Assembly (NCBI RefSeq): GCF_001613205.1
Contig: NZ_BDBX01000046.1
Coordinates: 1-64,000, forward strand
Origin: Nocardia sienata NBRC 100364
GTDB lineage: Bacteria > Actinomycetota > Actinomycetes > Mycobacteriales > Mycobacteriaceae
Reading direction: 5' to 3'
Length of the DNA: 64,000 bases
Of this stretch, positions 1 through 8,021 are shown one piece after another (the first letter of the stretch is position 1; each line of letters begins with the position of its first letter). The position numbers and the translations under genes were made by a program. The notes under the pieces were generated by a model. It was not told the origin of the DNA. It was given only the letters and a program-made list of their open reading frames with translations, and did not search any database.

Positions 1-273
1 GCATTCGGGTTGCGTCGGCATTCGATGTCCTGATCGGATGTCGACTCGACCGCCCGGGTGGCCTGGCGTCCGATCGCCTACACGAATAGCAGCGGCTCTC
101 GGTGCCGAGGCTCCTGTGAAGTCACGACCACCACGCCCGGTGAGTGCAGTGGCCCCGCAACCACCAGGCGTCCGACAGATCTCGGCCAAGACAACACAGT
201 CAGTCTTACGACGGGTCAGGACACCAGCGTTGCGGAGCCACACCCATCCTCACTGTCTTACGAGGCCTATAAA
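1..273. other. Gene-free stretch at window edge
   Basis: No convincing gene is visible here. Open frames exist on the plus strand (for example from about position 58), but their translations are Arg/Pro/Ser-rich without recognisable domains, and they run on through the palindromic element and into the antisense of pimB'. The stretch lies downstream of pimB', which is on the minus strand. A gene whose body lies to the left of the window cannot be excluded. Confidence 0.5.
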
Positions 274-370
274 GGGTCGAGGCCCGTCCCGCCGTTCAGG
301 CCTCGAAAGCGCATGAGCCGAAGGCTCGAGTCTCGAGGCCTGAACGGCGGGACCGAGGGGGCCTCGACCC
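274..370. repeat. 97-bp palindromic intergenic element
   Basis: A long inverted repeat. The 20 bases at 287-306 are perfectly complementary to 333-352, and a further 11 bp (274-284 with 360-370) pair outside them, separated by a 2/7-nt internal loop. The apical part holds its own GAGCC-GAA-GGCTC hairpin (315-327). A related GCC-GAA-GGC-centred hairpin follows at 372-388 with an A-run after it. The element sits immediately 3' of pimB' and could end or stabilise its mRNA. Its size and nested design resemble dispersed palindromic elements of GC-rich genomes. No second copy was seen in the window. Confidence 0.75.
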
Positions 371-401
371 CGCGCGCCGAAGGCGCGCCAAAAAACACAG
401 C

Positions 402-1526
402 TCACAACAGTTGCCGCAGGCGGGCTCCGAGGGTGTCCCAGCGCCATTGGCGTTCGACGAATGCCCTTCCGGCAGCACCCATTTCGGCGGCCGCGTCGCG
501 GTCGGCGAGGATATCGGCGATCGCGTCGGCGACGTGGTCGGCGCGGCGGCCGTCCACCACTCGCCCGGTTTTTCCGTCCAGCACCGTTTCCGGGGCACCA
601 CCGGAGGTTCCGGCCACCACGGGGACGCCGGTGGCGGAGGCCTCCAGGTAGACGATGCCGAGACCTTCCACATCGAGGCCGGCGCCGCGGGTGCGGGCGG
701 GCATGGCGAAAACATCGGCGAGAGTGTGGTGGGCGGCGAGTTCGGCCGCGGGCACCCGGCCGGTGAACACCACGTCGTCGGCGAGGCCGAGGGCGTCGGC
801 GAAGCCGCGCAGCCGGTCTTCGTAGGGGCCGCTGCCGGCGATCACCAGGACCGCGCCCGGGATCCGTTCCTTGATCCGGTGCATGGCGACCAGCAGTACG
901 TCCTGACCTTTGCGCGGGACCAGCCGCGACAGGCACAGCACGGTGGGCCGGTCGCCGAGACCGTAGCGTTTGCGCAGTTCGGCCCGGGCGGCCGGATCGG
1001 GACGGAAGGTTTCGGTGTCCACGCCCGGCGGCAGGTATTCGAGGGCGGCGTCGGGCCCGAACGCGGCGGCGAACCTGCGGCGCGTGTATTTGCTCACGTA
1101 GGTGACGACATCGGTGTGGTCCCCGATGATCCGCAGTGCCTGCCGGGCGGCCGGCAACATCGACCAGCCGACCTCGTGGCCGTGGGTGCTGGCCAGGATC
1201 CGGTGGGCGCCGGCGCGCCGCAGCGGCGCGGCGAGCAGGGCCAGCGGTGCGGCCGCGCCGAACCACACCGATTCGCAGCCCTCGGCGCGCAGGACCTTTC
1301 GGGCGCGGCGCAGCACCGCGGGGGTGGGCAGCATGAGGGTCGTGGGGTGGCGAACCACCTGGAAGGACTGTTGTGCGTCGAATCGGGTGTGGCTGTCCCC
1401 GCGCCACCGAGGTGCGTAGACCACCAGATCGTCCGACGGCAGCTGCCCGGCCAGCGCCTGCAGATACGACTGGATACCGCCCGGCCGCGGCGGGAAATCA
1501 TTGGTAACCAGCAGAGTTCGAGCCAT
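402..1526 (-). CDS. pimB: GDP-mannose-dependent PIM2 mannosyltransferase PimB'
   Basis: A family GT4 glycosyltransferase of 374 residues that closely resembles M. tuberculosis PimB' (Rv2188c). That enzyme adds the second mannose to phosphatidylinositol monomannoside at the cytoplasmic face of the membrane, an early step toward PIMs, lipomannan and lipoarabinomannan. Visible landmarks are the N-terminal LLVTNDFPPRPGGIQSY glycine-rich loop, the STHGHEVGWSMLP segment, the LSRLVPRKGQD donor-domain motif, and the EGLGIVYLEAS (E-x7-E) signature near residue 300. The ATG at 1526 is chosen because a TAnnnT hexamer (minus strand, 1539-1534) lies 7 nt before it and the product then aligns with the family start; an in-frame GTG at 1535 is less likely. 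ripC lies 45 bp upstream. Function is inferred from sequence similarity recalled, not searched. Confidence 0.93.
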   Translation of the reverse strand: MARTLLVTNDFPPRPGGIQSYLQALAGQLPSDDLVVYAPRWRGDSHTRFDAQQSFQVVRHPTTLMLPTPAVLRRARKVLRAEGCESVWFGAAAPLALLAAPLRRAGAHRILASTHGHEVGWSMLPAARQALRIIGDHTDVVTYVSKYTRRRFAAAFGPDAALEYLPPGVDTETFRPDPAARAELRKRYGLGDRPTVLCLSRLVPRKGQDVLLVAMHRIKERIPGAVLVIAGSGPYEDRLRGFADALGLADDVVFTGRVPAAELAAHHTLADVFAMPARTRGAGLDVEGLGIVYLEASATGVPVVAGTSGGAPETVLDGKTGRVVDGRRADHVADAIADILADRDAAAEMGAAGRAFVERQWRWDTLGARLRQLL

Positions 1527-1571
1527 GCGACCCACAGTATTGGCGCGCTGTCGGCGGTGTCGCTCCGGGTG

Positions 1572-2675
1572 TCAGTAGCGCCGGGCGGAGTGATAGGGCG
1601 TGGAATCCATGGGGGCCACGGCCACCGGGACGCCGAAGGTCGACGCGTGCAGCATGAGACCGTTTCCGGCGTAGATGCCGACGTGGGAGATGTCGTCGTA
1701 GAAGAACACGACATCGCCGGGTTGCAGTTCGTCGCGGCCGACGGGGGTGCCGTAGGCGGCCTGCGCCGAACTGGTGCGCGGCACGTCCTTGCCGACCTGC
1801 TTGAACGCCCACTGCACCAGGCCTGAGCAGTCGAATTGGTCGGGTCCGGTGGCGCCCCATACATAGGGGTCGCCGACGCGGGTGAGCCCGGCGGCCAGGG
1901 CACTGGTGCCGCTACCCGGTACCAGGTCGCGCAGCAGGCTGTCGCGGTCGAAGCCGGGTGGGAAAGGGGAACCGGCCAGCGCGGTCCGGTCCGCGGTCGA
2001 CAGACTGCCCCAGACTTCGATCACCCGCGCCACCGCGTTCTGCAGATCGGTCTGTTTGCGGCCGACGTCGTCACGCACGGCGTTGGCCTGATCGGTGGCG
2101 GCGCGGGCGGTATCGGCGGCGGCGCGGGCCGCCGACTGGGCGGCGGTCGCGGCGTCGGTGGCGCGTTTGTACTGCTTGAGCTGGTCGGAGGTCTGGGTGG
2201 CGACCACGTCCAGCGTGGACATCTGGTCCAGCAACTGCTGAGGGGAGTCGCTGACCAGGACCGAGAACAGCCGGTTGGTGCGCGCGCCCTGATAGGCCGC
2301 GATGGCGGTGCGGTCGATCATGGGCCGATAACGGGCCACCTCGTCGCGAGCGGCATCGACCGCGGCTCCGGCTGCGGCGACCTTGGCGTCGGCGTCGCGC
2401 TGGACGGCCAGTTTCGCGTCGAGGTCGGCCTGCGCGGTGAGGGCCTGCTGATTGAGCTGTTCGGCCTGCCGCGACAGGTCGATCATCTGCTGGACCGCTT
2501 CACTCGCGGAGGTCGGCGCGGGGGCCGGATCGGCTCCGGCCGGACCGCCGCCGTAGAGGGCCGCCGCCAGGAGACCGGCCGCCACAACGGTACGTCCAGG
2601 ATGGCGGTCTCGCTTGTGGCCGGGCCCGCGCCGCCGATCCCGCCGACGTCGTTGCCGCTGTTCGTGTCCTGCCAC
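1572..2675 (-). CDS. ripC: Secreted NlpC/P60 peptidoglycan endopeptidase, RipC-like
   Basis: A 367-residue secreted hydrolase of the RipC (Rv2190c) type, expected to cut the D-Glu/meso-DAP bond of stem peptides. The N-terminus has an Arg-rich n-region, then a hydrophobic signal segment ending near GPAGADPAP. Next comes a long Ala/Gln/Asp-rich coiled-coil region (about residues 55-200), as in FtsEX-partnered hydrolases. The C-terminal NlpC/P60 domain carries the catalytic Cys in DQFDCSGLVQW, His in SHVGIYAG and a third His in LMLHAST. The start is GTG with a GGAGAG-type ribosome site about 14 nt upstream. It lies directly upstream of pimB' and downstream of a second, shorter NlpC/P60 gene on the same strand, with which it shares a promoter motif. 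Confidence 0.9.
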   Translation of the reverse strand: MAGHEQRQRRRRDRRRGPGHKRDRHPGRTVVAAGLLAAALYGGGPAGADPAPAPTSASEAVQQMIDLSRQAEQLNQQALTAQADLDAKLAVQRDADAKVAAAGAAVDAARDEVARYRPMIDRTAIAAYQGARTNRLFSVLVSDSPQQLLDQMSTLDVVATQTSDQLKQYKRATDAATAAQSAARAAADTARAATDQANAVRDDVGRKQTDLQNAVARVIEVWGSLSTADRTALAGSPFPPGFDRDSLLRDLVPGSGTSALAAGLTRVGDPYVWGATGPDQFDCSGLVQWAFKQVGKDVPRTSSAQAAYGTPVGRDELQPGDVVFFYDDISHVGIYAGNGLMLHASTFGVPVAVAPMDSTPYHSARRY

Positions 2676-2727
2676 AGCCTGCCGTGCCCCGCTCTCCGTA
2701 TGACGCTCTGTGCGAAGTAGCCCGTAA

Positions 2728-2767
2728 AGGTCTCGATTAGATTACGGACGGGCCCGCGGGGTGTCCA
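2728..2767 (-). promoter_or_regulatory. Promoter of ripC with shared NlpC/P60 box
   Basis: Read on the minus strand, TGGACA (2767-2762), a 17-nt spacer and TAATCT (2744-2739) form a plausible -35/-10 pair. The 19-nt segment spanning the -10 and the start-site region, written on the plus strand as AGGTCTCGATTAGATTACG (2728-2746), matches the segment in front of the next NlpC/P60 gene at 17 of 19 positions. It lies 53 nt ahead of the ripC start. Confidence 0.6.
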
Positions 2768-2840
2768 GTACGACCCCGCTCGCCGCGTCCGGCCGGTGGC
2801 CGGATCCGAGGAGGTCGCGCCGGAGACCCCGCGGTGCCGC

Positions 2841-3416
2841 TCAGTAGCGCCGCGCGCCGGCGACCGGCATGGACGAGATGGGCGCGACCGCGACCGGGGA
2901 GCCGGCGGTGGAGGCGTGCACGACATTGCCGTCGCCGGCGTACAGGCCGGAGTGTCCACCGCCGTAGAACGACACCACGTCGCCGGGCTGCAGGTCGTTC
3001 ATCGAGACGGGGGTGCCCGAGGCGAGCTGCGCGTCGCTGGTGCGCGGTAGTTCGCGTCCGGCCTGTCTGTAGGACCACTGCACGAGCCCGGAGCAGTCGA
3101 AGGCGTTCGGGCCGGCCGCGCCGTAGACGTAGGGGGCGCCCACCTTCGAGAGGGCGGCGTCGAGCGCCAGTCGGCCCGCGGTCTTGGTGGGGGTGACGAA
3201 CGGCGGCGCGATGGCGGCGCCGGGCACCTGGACACCGGGGATGCCCGCCGGGAGGGGGAGCTCGTTGGGCACTTCGAAGGTGCCGAAGCCGTCGATGGTC
3301 ACCGGCTGGGCGGCGGCCGGTGCGGCGGGAAGCAGGAATGCGCCCAGGGTGGCAGCGCCGACTGCTCCGGTTACGGCTACGCGCCGTGCCTGTCGCTTGA
3401 CGGTGTTGAACGCCAT
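2841..3416 (-). CDS. Small secreted NlpC/P60 endopeptidase
   Basis: A 191-residue secreted NlpC/P60 protein. A signal peptide with an Ala/Gly-rich core ends at about residue 37 (PAAPAAAQP). A linker of about 50 residues follows, then a complete catalytic domain: Cys in NAFDCSGLVQW, His in GGHSGLYAG and a third His in NVVHAST. It lacks the coiled coil of RipC, so it is closer in layout to RipB/RipD-type enzymes. Predicted role: cleavage of D-Glu/meso-DAP in peptidoglycan during growth or separation. The ATG has GAAGGA about 8 nt upstream. It is oriented with ripC, 165 bp upstream of it, and has its own promoter-like box. The exact orthologue was not determined. Confidence 0.9.
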   Translation of the reverse strand: MAFNTVKRQARRVAVTGAVGAATLGAFLLPAAPAAAQPVTIDGFGTFEVPNELPLPAGIPGVQVPGAAIAPPFVTPTKTAGRLALDAALSKVGAPYVYGAAGPNAFDCSGLVQWSYRQAGRELPRTSDAQLASGTPVSMNDLQPGDVVSFYGGGHSGLYAGDGNVVHASTAGSPVAVAPISSMPVAGARRY

Positions 3417-3476
3417 GATGCGGTCCTTCCGATCTCCCCGCCCGGTCGCACCGCCGGTGGTGCGCCGAACTCCGCG

Positions 3477-3520
3477 AGGTCTCGAAAAGATTACGAACAG
3501 ATCACGGTCATTTGTAAAGC
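3477..3520 (-). promoter_or_regulatory. Promoter with shared NlpC/P60 box
   Basis: On the minus strand a TAATCT -10 lies about 18-19 nt after TTTACA/TTACAA. The plus-strand text AGGTCTCGAAAAGATTACG (3477-3495) differs from the ripC box at only two adjacent bases. It lies 61 nt ahead of the start codon at 3416. The similarity extends past the -10 into the expected transcription start (TCGAGACCT on the minus strand), which suggests more than a shared sigma-factor signature. Confidence 0.55.
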
Positions 3521-3828
3521 CCTTGGTCTCGATAAACGTGCGGCCCGCAGCTTTCCATCGGCAAATTGTGCGAGCGAAATCACAGGGCGTAGCCGAATTG
3601 CGCCGAGGTTACATGTGGATGAGGCAGGGGCGCGTGGACGTCTCCCGGCGAGGAGGTTCCGGTGGCCAGATCTTTCGTTTTTCCCAGTTCGACCGGGCAG
3701 ATGTCCGCGTGGGGGTAGTGGCCGCGCCGGGGGGTTCGTTCCGGTTTGCTCCGCTGCGGCCCTGCCCTTTTGGATTCTCCGACCATTTTGTGGCGAATAA
3801 GGCAACTGGATAGCAAACAAACATTGAA

Positions 3829-3844
3829 TGTGAACTGGCGCACA
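3829..3844. promoter_or_regulatory. CRP/GlxR-type site (one mismatch)
   Basis: TGTGAACTGGCGCACA fits the actinobacterial CRP consensus TGTGA-N6-TCACA with one mismatch (G for T in the right half). It lies 117 bp before the GTG at 3961 and about 410 bp upstream of the NlpC/P60 start at 3416. The target gene is unclear. Confidence 0.4.
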
Positions 3845-3960
3845 GTTTGGTGATGAGCGGTGCGGCGACGGGGAATACGGACGTATTGATGCCCGGCTCC
3901 GGAGCACACACAACGATCCGGTATCGCGAACCTGTCGTACCCGGCCGATAGCCTGCCGCC

Positions 3961-5757
3961 GTGTCCGAACCCGCCCCGCTGCCTGCCCGGCAACTGGCGT
4001 TCGACCAGCTCGACACTCCGCTCTACGACACGACCTTCGTGGTGGTGGATCTGGAAACCACCGGCACCAGCCCGGCCGACGACGCCATCACCGAAATCGG
4101 AGCGGTCAAAGTGCGCGGCGGCGAGGTACTCGGCGAATTCGCGACCCTGGTGGACCCCGGCCGGTCGATACCGCCGGCAGTCGTGCAGGTCACCGGCATC
4201 ACCACCGCGATGGTGCGGGCCGCGCCGCCTATCGAAGCGGTGCTGCCCGGCTTTCTGGAGTTCGCCGCCGGGGCGGTCCTCGTCGCGCACAACGCCCGAT
4301 TCGATATTGGGTTCCTCAAAGCCGCCGCGGCGCGCTGCGATATGTCCTGGCCGCGCGCCCAGGTGGTGTGCACGGTCCGGCTCGCGCGGCGGGTGCTCGG
4401 CCGCGACGAGGCGCCGTCGGTCCGGCTCGGGGTGCTGGCCCGGCTGCTCGGCGCGAGCACCACCCCGACCCATCGCGCTCTCGACGACGCCCGGGCCACT
4501 GTGGACGTACTGCACGCGCTGATCGGCCGCGTGGGCAACCAGGGGGTACACAGCCTCACCGAACTGATCGACTATCTGCCCGAGGTCACCGCCGGGCAGC
4601 GGGCCAAACGCGCACTCGCGGTCGACCTGCCCGTCGCCCCCGGGGTCTATTTGTTCCGCGGACCGTCGGATGAAGTTCTCTATATAGGGACGGCGGTGAA
4701 TCTGCGCCGGCGGGTACGCAGTTACTTCACCGGCTCGGAGACCCGGGGCCGGATCCGGGAGATGGTGCGGCTGGCCACCCGGGTCGACCATGTGGTGTGT
4801 GCGCACGGGCTGGAGGCCGGTGTCCGGGAGCTGCGGCTGCTCGCCGCGCATGCTCCGCCCTACAACCGGCGGTCCAAGTTCCCGAAGCGGGCCTGGTGGA
4901 TCGCGCTCACCGCCGAGGCGTTCCCGCGGCTGACCCTGGTCCGTGAACCCGGGGGCCCGGCGGTCGGACCTTTCCACGCCAGGGCCGCCGCCGCCGAGGT
5001 CGCCGCCACGCTGGCCGAGTACTGCGGTCTGCGCACCTGTACCACCCGTTTGTCCCGCACGGCCCTGCACACCTGTGCGCCGGAGGCTGTCGGCGGTTGT
5101 CCCGCCGCTGCCCCCGAGCCGCGGGCCGCGGCGGCCTACGCGCCGGCCCCCGCGGCCGCTCGCGCCCTGTTCGCCGGAGTCGACGACTCCGCGATCAGGG
5201 CCCTGCTGACCCGGATCGAGGCCTATGCGGCGAACGAGCAATACGAATCGGCCGCCCGGCTGCGGGACCGGGCCGCGGCTCTCGTCCGCGCACTGCGCCG
5301 CACCCAGCGGCTGGCCGCGGTGGCCCGCCCCGCCGAACTGATCGCCGCGCATCCCGACGGCGCCGGCGGCTGGGAGTTCGCCGTGGTCCGGTACGGCCGG
5401 CTCGCCGGTGCGGGCACCGCCGCGCGCGGCGTCCCGCCGATGCCGGTGGTCGAGCACATCGTCGCCGCGGCGCAGACCGTGCGCCCCACCGGGCCGCGGC
5501 CGGGCGGACAGGTCACGGGCGAATTGCCCATCGACGGCGCCGATTTCCGGCTACCGCCTCTACTGGGTGCGTCCCCGGACGAGGTCGCGGTGATCGCCCG
5601 CTGGCTCGAACGCCCCGGCGTACGGATCGTGCGCACCACCGACGGGTACGCCGAACCCGCCCGCGGCGCGGGCCGCTGGATCGACTGGGCCGAGACCGCC
5701 GACGCCGCCGCGGGCGCGGCCCGCGCCGCGGAGTCCTACGACGAACAGCGCGGCTGA
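3961..5757 (+). CDS. DEDD 3'-5' exonuclease fused to a GIY-YIG nuclease
   Basis: A 598-residue, two-nuclease protein like Rv2191. The N-terminal part (about residues 20-190) is a DnaQ-like exonuclease: motif I VVVDLETTG, motif II in LVAHNARFDIGFL, motif III THRALDDARAT. The central part (about 220-310) is a UvrC/Cho-like GIY-YIG domain starting PGVYLFRGPSDEVLYIGTAVNLRRR. A UvrB-binding-like helical segment (ANEQYESAARLRDRAAALV) follows, and the C-terminus lacks an obvious endonuclease V-like UvrC half. It probably acts in repair or processing of DNA ends (inference). The start GTG has a TAGCCT 6 nt before it and no Shine-Dalgarno, consistent with a leaderless mRNA. It is divergent from the NlpC gene and 72 bp ahead of the AsnC-type gene. 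Confidence 0.88.
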   Translation: MSEPAPLPARQLAFDQLDTPLYDTTFVVVDLETTGTSPADDAITEIGAVKVRGGEVLGEFATLVDPGRSIPPAVVQVTGITTAMVRAAPPIEAVLPGFLEFAAGAVLVAHNARFDIGFLKAAAARCDMSWPRAQVVCTVRLARRVLGRDEAPSVRLGVLARLLGASTTPTHRALDDARATVDVLHALIGRVGNQGVHSLTELIDYLPEVTAGQRAKRALAVDLPVAPGVYLFRGPSDEVLYIGTAVNLRRRVRSYFTGSETRGRIREMVRLATRVDHVVCAHGLEAGVRELRLLAAHAPPYNRRSKFPKRAWWIALTAEAFPRLTLVREPGGPAVGPFHARAAAAEVAATLAEYCGLRTCTTRLSRTALHTCAPEAVGGCPAAAPEPRAAAAYAPAPAAARALFAGVDDSAIRALLTRIEAYAANEQYESAARLRDRAAALVRALRRTQRLAAVARPAELIAAHPDGAGGWEFAVVRYGRLAGAGTAARGVPPMPVVEHIVAAAQTVRPTGPRPGGQVTGELPIDGADFRLPPLLGASPDEVAVIARWLERPGVRIVRTTDGYAEPARGAGRWIDWAETADAAAGAARAAESYDEQRG

Positions 5758-5829
5758 GTGCCGGGATCGCCGGGCGGTGGGCAGTATGGGCCGACCGTGC
5801 CGCGTGGCCACCATGCCTAGGCTGTTCAC

Positions 5830-6105
5830 ATGATTACCGCCATCGTTCTGATCCAGGCCGACAACGGGCGTATACCGGAGACCGCGCAGGCGGTGGCCGA
5901 TACCGAGGGCGTGACCGAGGTGTACTCGTGCGCCGGCGACGTCGACCTGATCGCGCTGGTGCGCGTCCGCGACCACGAGGAGGTGGCCGAAGTCGTCACC
6001 GCGCGGATCGACAAGGTCGCGGGCGTCCAGCGCACGGTCACCCATATCGCGTTCAAATCGTATTCGCGCGCCGATATCGAGGCCGGTTTCTCGATCGGCG
6101 AGTGA
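5830..6105 (+). CDS. Stand-alone Lrp/AsnC ligand-binding (RAM) domain protein
   Basis: A 91-residue protein consisting only of the C-terminal ligand-sensing domain of Lrp/AsnC regulators. It has no helix-turn-helix. The beta-alpha-beta pattern ITAIVLIQAD ... TEVYSCAGDVDLIALVRV ... RTVTHIAFKSY is typical. Stand-alone RAM proteins assemble into ring-like oligomers and bind amino acids, and may modulate partner regulators (family knowledge). Convergent with trpD, whose stop lies 10 bp away, so an amino-acid-sensing role is plausible but unproven. The ATG lies 6 nt after TAGGCT (5818-5823) with no Shine-Dalgarno, consistent with leaderless translation. Confidence 0.85.
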   Translation: MITAIVLIQADNGRIPETAQAVADTEGVTEVYSCAGDVDLIALVRVRDHEEVAEVVTARIDKVAGVQRTVTHIAFKSYSRADIEAGFSIGE

Positions 6106-6115
6106 CTCGGGCGGG

Positions 6116-7174
6116 TCAGTCGTCGCCGAGGGTCCGGGTGAGCGCCGCCCAGCGGTCCAGCAGGGCGGCGGCCGCCCCGCTGTCGATCGCGGCGGCCGCA
6201 CGTTCGATCCCGGCCACCAGATGATCGTCGAGTTCGGCCGTGGCGTCGGCGCCGCGGGACAGGTCGTAGGCGGTGATGGCGGCGGCGGAGTTCACCAGGA
6301 CCGCGTCGCGCACCGCACCGGGATTGCCCGCCAGCACGTCGCGGGCCACCCCCGCGTTCACCTCGGCGTCGCCGCCGCGTAGCTCGTCCAGGTCGACCCG
6401 GGGGATTCCGAGCCGCGCCGGGTCGATCACCGCTTCGGTGACCACACCGTCGGCGACCACGAAGACAGCGGTGACATCGGAGGTGGTGATCTCGTCCAGG
6501 CCGTCGCGGCCGCGCACCACCAGCGCACCGGCGCCACGTTCGGCGAAAACCCCGGCGATGGTCGCCAGGAGGTCTTCGAACGCGCACCCCACCAGGCCGG
6601 CGCGTGGCTGGGCGGGATTGGTGAGCGGGCCCAGCACATTGAAGACGGTCGGGATCCCGATCTGTTTGCGTGCCGGACCGGCGAAACGCAGACCCGAGTG
6701 GAACAGCGGCGCGAAGCAGAATCCGATACCGACCTCGCGCACACAGCGCGCCACCGACTCCGGACCCAGGGCGAGTTTCACCCCGAGGGCCTCGAGCACA
6801 TCCGCGCCACCGCTCTTGGACGACGCGGCCCGGTTACCGTGCTTGACGACCGGTACGCCGGCCGCCGCGACCACGATCGAGGACATGGTGGAGATGTTCA
6901 CCGAGCCCGAGCGGTCGCCGCCGGTGCCGACGATGTCCACCGCGTCGCCGTCGATCTTCACCAGCCGGGCGTGCCCGAGCATGCCGCGGGCCATACCGGA
7001 CAGCTCCGCGGGGGTGGGGCCCTTGATCTTCATCGCCACCCCGAACGCGGCGATCTGCGCCGCGGTGGAGTTGTCGGTGAAGATCTCGTCGATCACCCAG
7101 GTCGTATCGTCCGCGGTGAGGTCCTGTCCGTCGGCGAGCGCCCCGAGCATCTGGGGCCAGCTGCGCACGCTCAT
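6116..7174 (-). CDS. trpD: Anthranilate phosphoribosyltransferase
   Basis: A 352-residue enzyme that transfers phosphoribose from PRPP to anthranilate, the second step of the tryptophan branch, in the cytoplasm. Landmarks: GTGGDRSGSVNISTMSS (PRPP/Mg site), KHGNRAASSKSGGADVLEALGV (anthranilate/PRPP loop), FAPLFHSGLR and FNVLGPLTNPA. The ATG at 7174 is preceded by GAGGAGATTGAG, a good ribosome site; the frame stays open to 7249 but that extension has no family counterpart. It is isolated from other trp genes, as in mycobacteria, and divergent from ctaE across a 238-bp gap. Confidence 0.96.
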   Translation of the reverse strand: MSVRSWPQMLGALADGQDLTADDTTWVIDEIFTDNSTAAQIAAFGVAMKIKGPTPAELSGMARGMLGHARLVKIDGDAVDIVGTGGDRSGSVNISTMSSIVVAAAGVPVVKHGNRAASSKSGGADVLEALGVKLALGPESVARCVREVGIGFCFAPLFHSGLRFAGPARKQIGIPTVFNVLGPLTNPAQPRAGLVGCAFEDLLATIAGVFAERGAGALVVRGRDGLDEITTSDVTAVFVVADGVVTEAVIDPARLGIPRVDLDELRGGDAEVNAGVARDVLAGNPGAVRDAVLVNSAAAITAYDLSRGADATAELDDHLVAGIERAAAAIDSGAAAALLDRWAALTRTLGDD

Positions 7175-7335
7175 CTCAATCTCCTCGTCGCACCGATATC
7201 TGTGACCGAACGGTTGTGCACACCCTAAACCGCGTACCGCCGGACACACCGCACGACGTCATCGGTGCTGTTGGCGGGGCCTTCGCGGCGGGGAAGCGGC
7301 CGACACGCCGGACCGCTGTGAGAGGCGCACGGAGC

Positions 7336-7405
7336 CGGTCGATCACAACACGGTCGATCAAGTTTGGAACCCGACTTCGACTGTCGTACTACGAAGAGTC
7401 ATACT
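7336..7405 (+). promoter_or_regulatory. ctaE promoter with upstream direct repeat
   Basis: CGGTCGATCA occurs twice in direct orientation (7336-7345 and 7351-7360) with a 15-bp period. Downstream, TTCGAC (7376-7381), an 18-nt spacer and CATACT (7400-7405) make a candidate promoter whose start site would fall on or next to the ctaE GTG at 7413. The repeat ends 15 bp before the -35, a position typical of activator sites. Which protein binds is unknown. Confidence 0.4.
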
Positions 7406-7412
7406 TACCCCC

Positions 7413-8021
7413 GTGACGACCGCAGTAGGTACCTCAGGATCGGCCATAACCCAGCGTGTGCATTCGCTGAACCGGCCCAACATGGTCAGCGTCGGTACCA
7501 TCATCTGGCTGTCCAGCGAGCTGATGTTCTTCGCCGGCCTCTTCGCGATGTACTTCGTCGCGCGAAGTCAGGCGCCCGAATGGCCGATGCCGCCGACCGA
7601 GCTGAACCTCGGCCTGGCCATCCCGGTGACCGCGGTACTGATCGCCTCCTCGTTCACCTGCCAGATGGGTGTGTTCGCGGCCGAGCGCGGTGACGTGTTC
7701 GGGTTGCGCCGCTGGTACGTCCTCACCTTCTTCATGGGTCTGTTCTTCGTGCTCGGTCAGGGCTACGAGTACATCCACCTGGTGGAGCACGGGACGTCCA
7801 TCTCCGGCAGCTCCTACGGTTCGGTGTTCTACATCACCACCGGGTTCCACGGCCTGCACGTCATCGGCGGCCTGATCGCGTTCCTGTTCCTGCTCGCGCG
7901 CACCGCCATGAGCAAGTTCACCCCGGCGCAGGCCACCGCCGCGATCGTCGTCTCGTACTACTGGCACTTCGTCGACATCGTCTGGATCGGGCTGTTCGCC
8001 GTGATCTATTTCGTCCAGTGA
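7413..8021 (+). CDS. ctaE: Cytochrome c oxidase subunit III
   Basis: A 202-residue membrane subunit of the aa3 oxidase. Five hydrophobic segments are visible, for example IIWLSSELMFFAGLFAMYF, VLTFFMGLFFVLGQGYEY and the last one ending VDIVWIGLFAVIYFVQ. The GFHGLHVIGG and YYWHFVDIVWIGLF motifs are diagnostic for subunit III. It opens the ctaE-qcrC-qcrA-qcrB cluster that encodes most of the bcc-aa3 supercomplex of actinobacteria. The GTG start follows a CATACT hexamer by 7 nt and has no Shine-Dalgarno. Stop to qcrC start is 121 bp; that gap contains a 14-bp perfect palindrome just after the stop. Confidence 0.97.
   Translation: MTTAVGTSGSAITQRVHSLNRPNMVSVGTIIWLSSELMFFAGLFAMYFVARSQAPEWPMPPTELNLGLAIPVTAVLIASSFTCQMGVFAAERGDVFGLRRWYVLTFFMGLFFVLGQGYEYIHLVEHGTSISGSSYGSVFYITTGFHGLHVIGGLIAFLFLLARTAMSKFTPAQATAAIVVSYYWHFVDIVWIGLFAVIYFVQ

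Larger units (their letters stand above)
3417..3960. other. 544-bp divergent regulatory region
   Basis: A gene-free interval between the divergent nlpC-type gene (minus) and the exonuclease fusion gene (plus). It holds the NlpC promoter box (3477-3495), a second partial copy of that box (GGTCTCGATAAACG at 3525-3538), a near-perfect CRP-type site (3829-3844) and a -10-like TAGCCT (3949-3954) 6 nt before the GTG at 3961. The section around 3770-3830 is clearly more AT-rich than its surroundings. Short open frames here have no recognisable content. Confidence 0.6.

Noticed and set aside
58..651. Possible plus-strand gene at the left edge
   Set aside because: The frame crosses the palindromic element and runs antisense into pimB'; composition is Arg/Ser/Pro-rich without domains.
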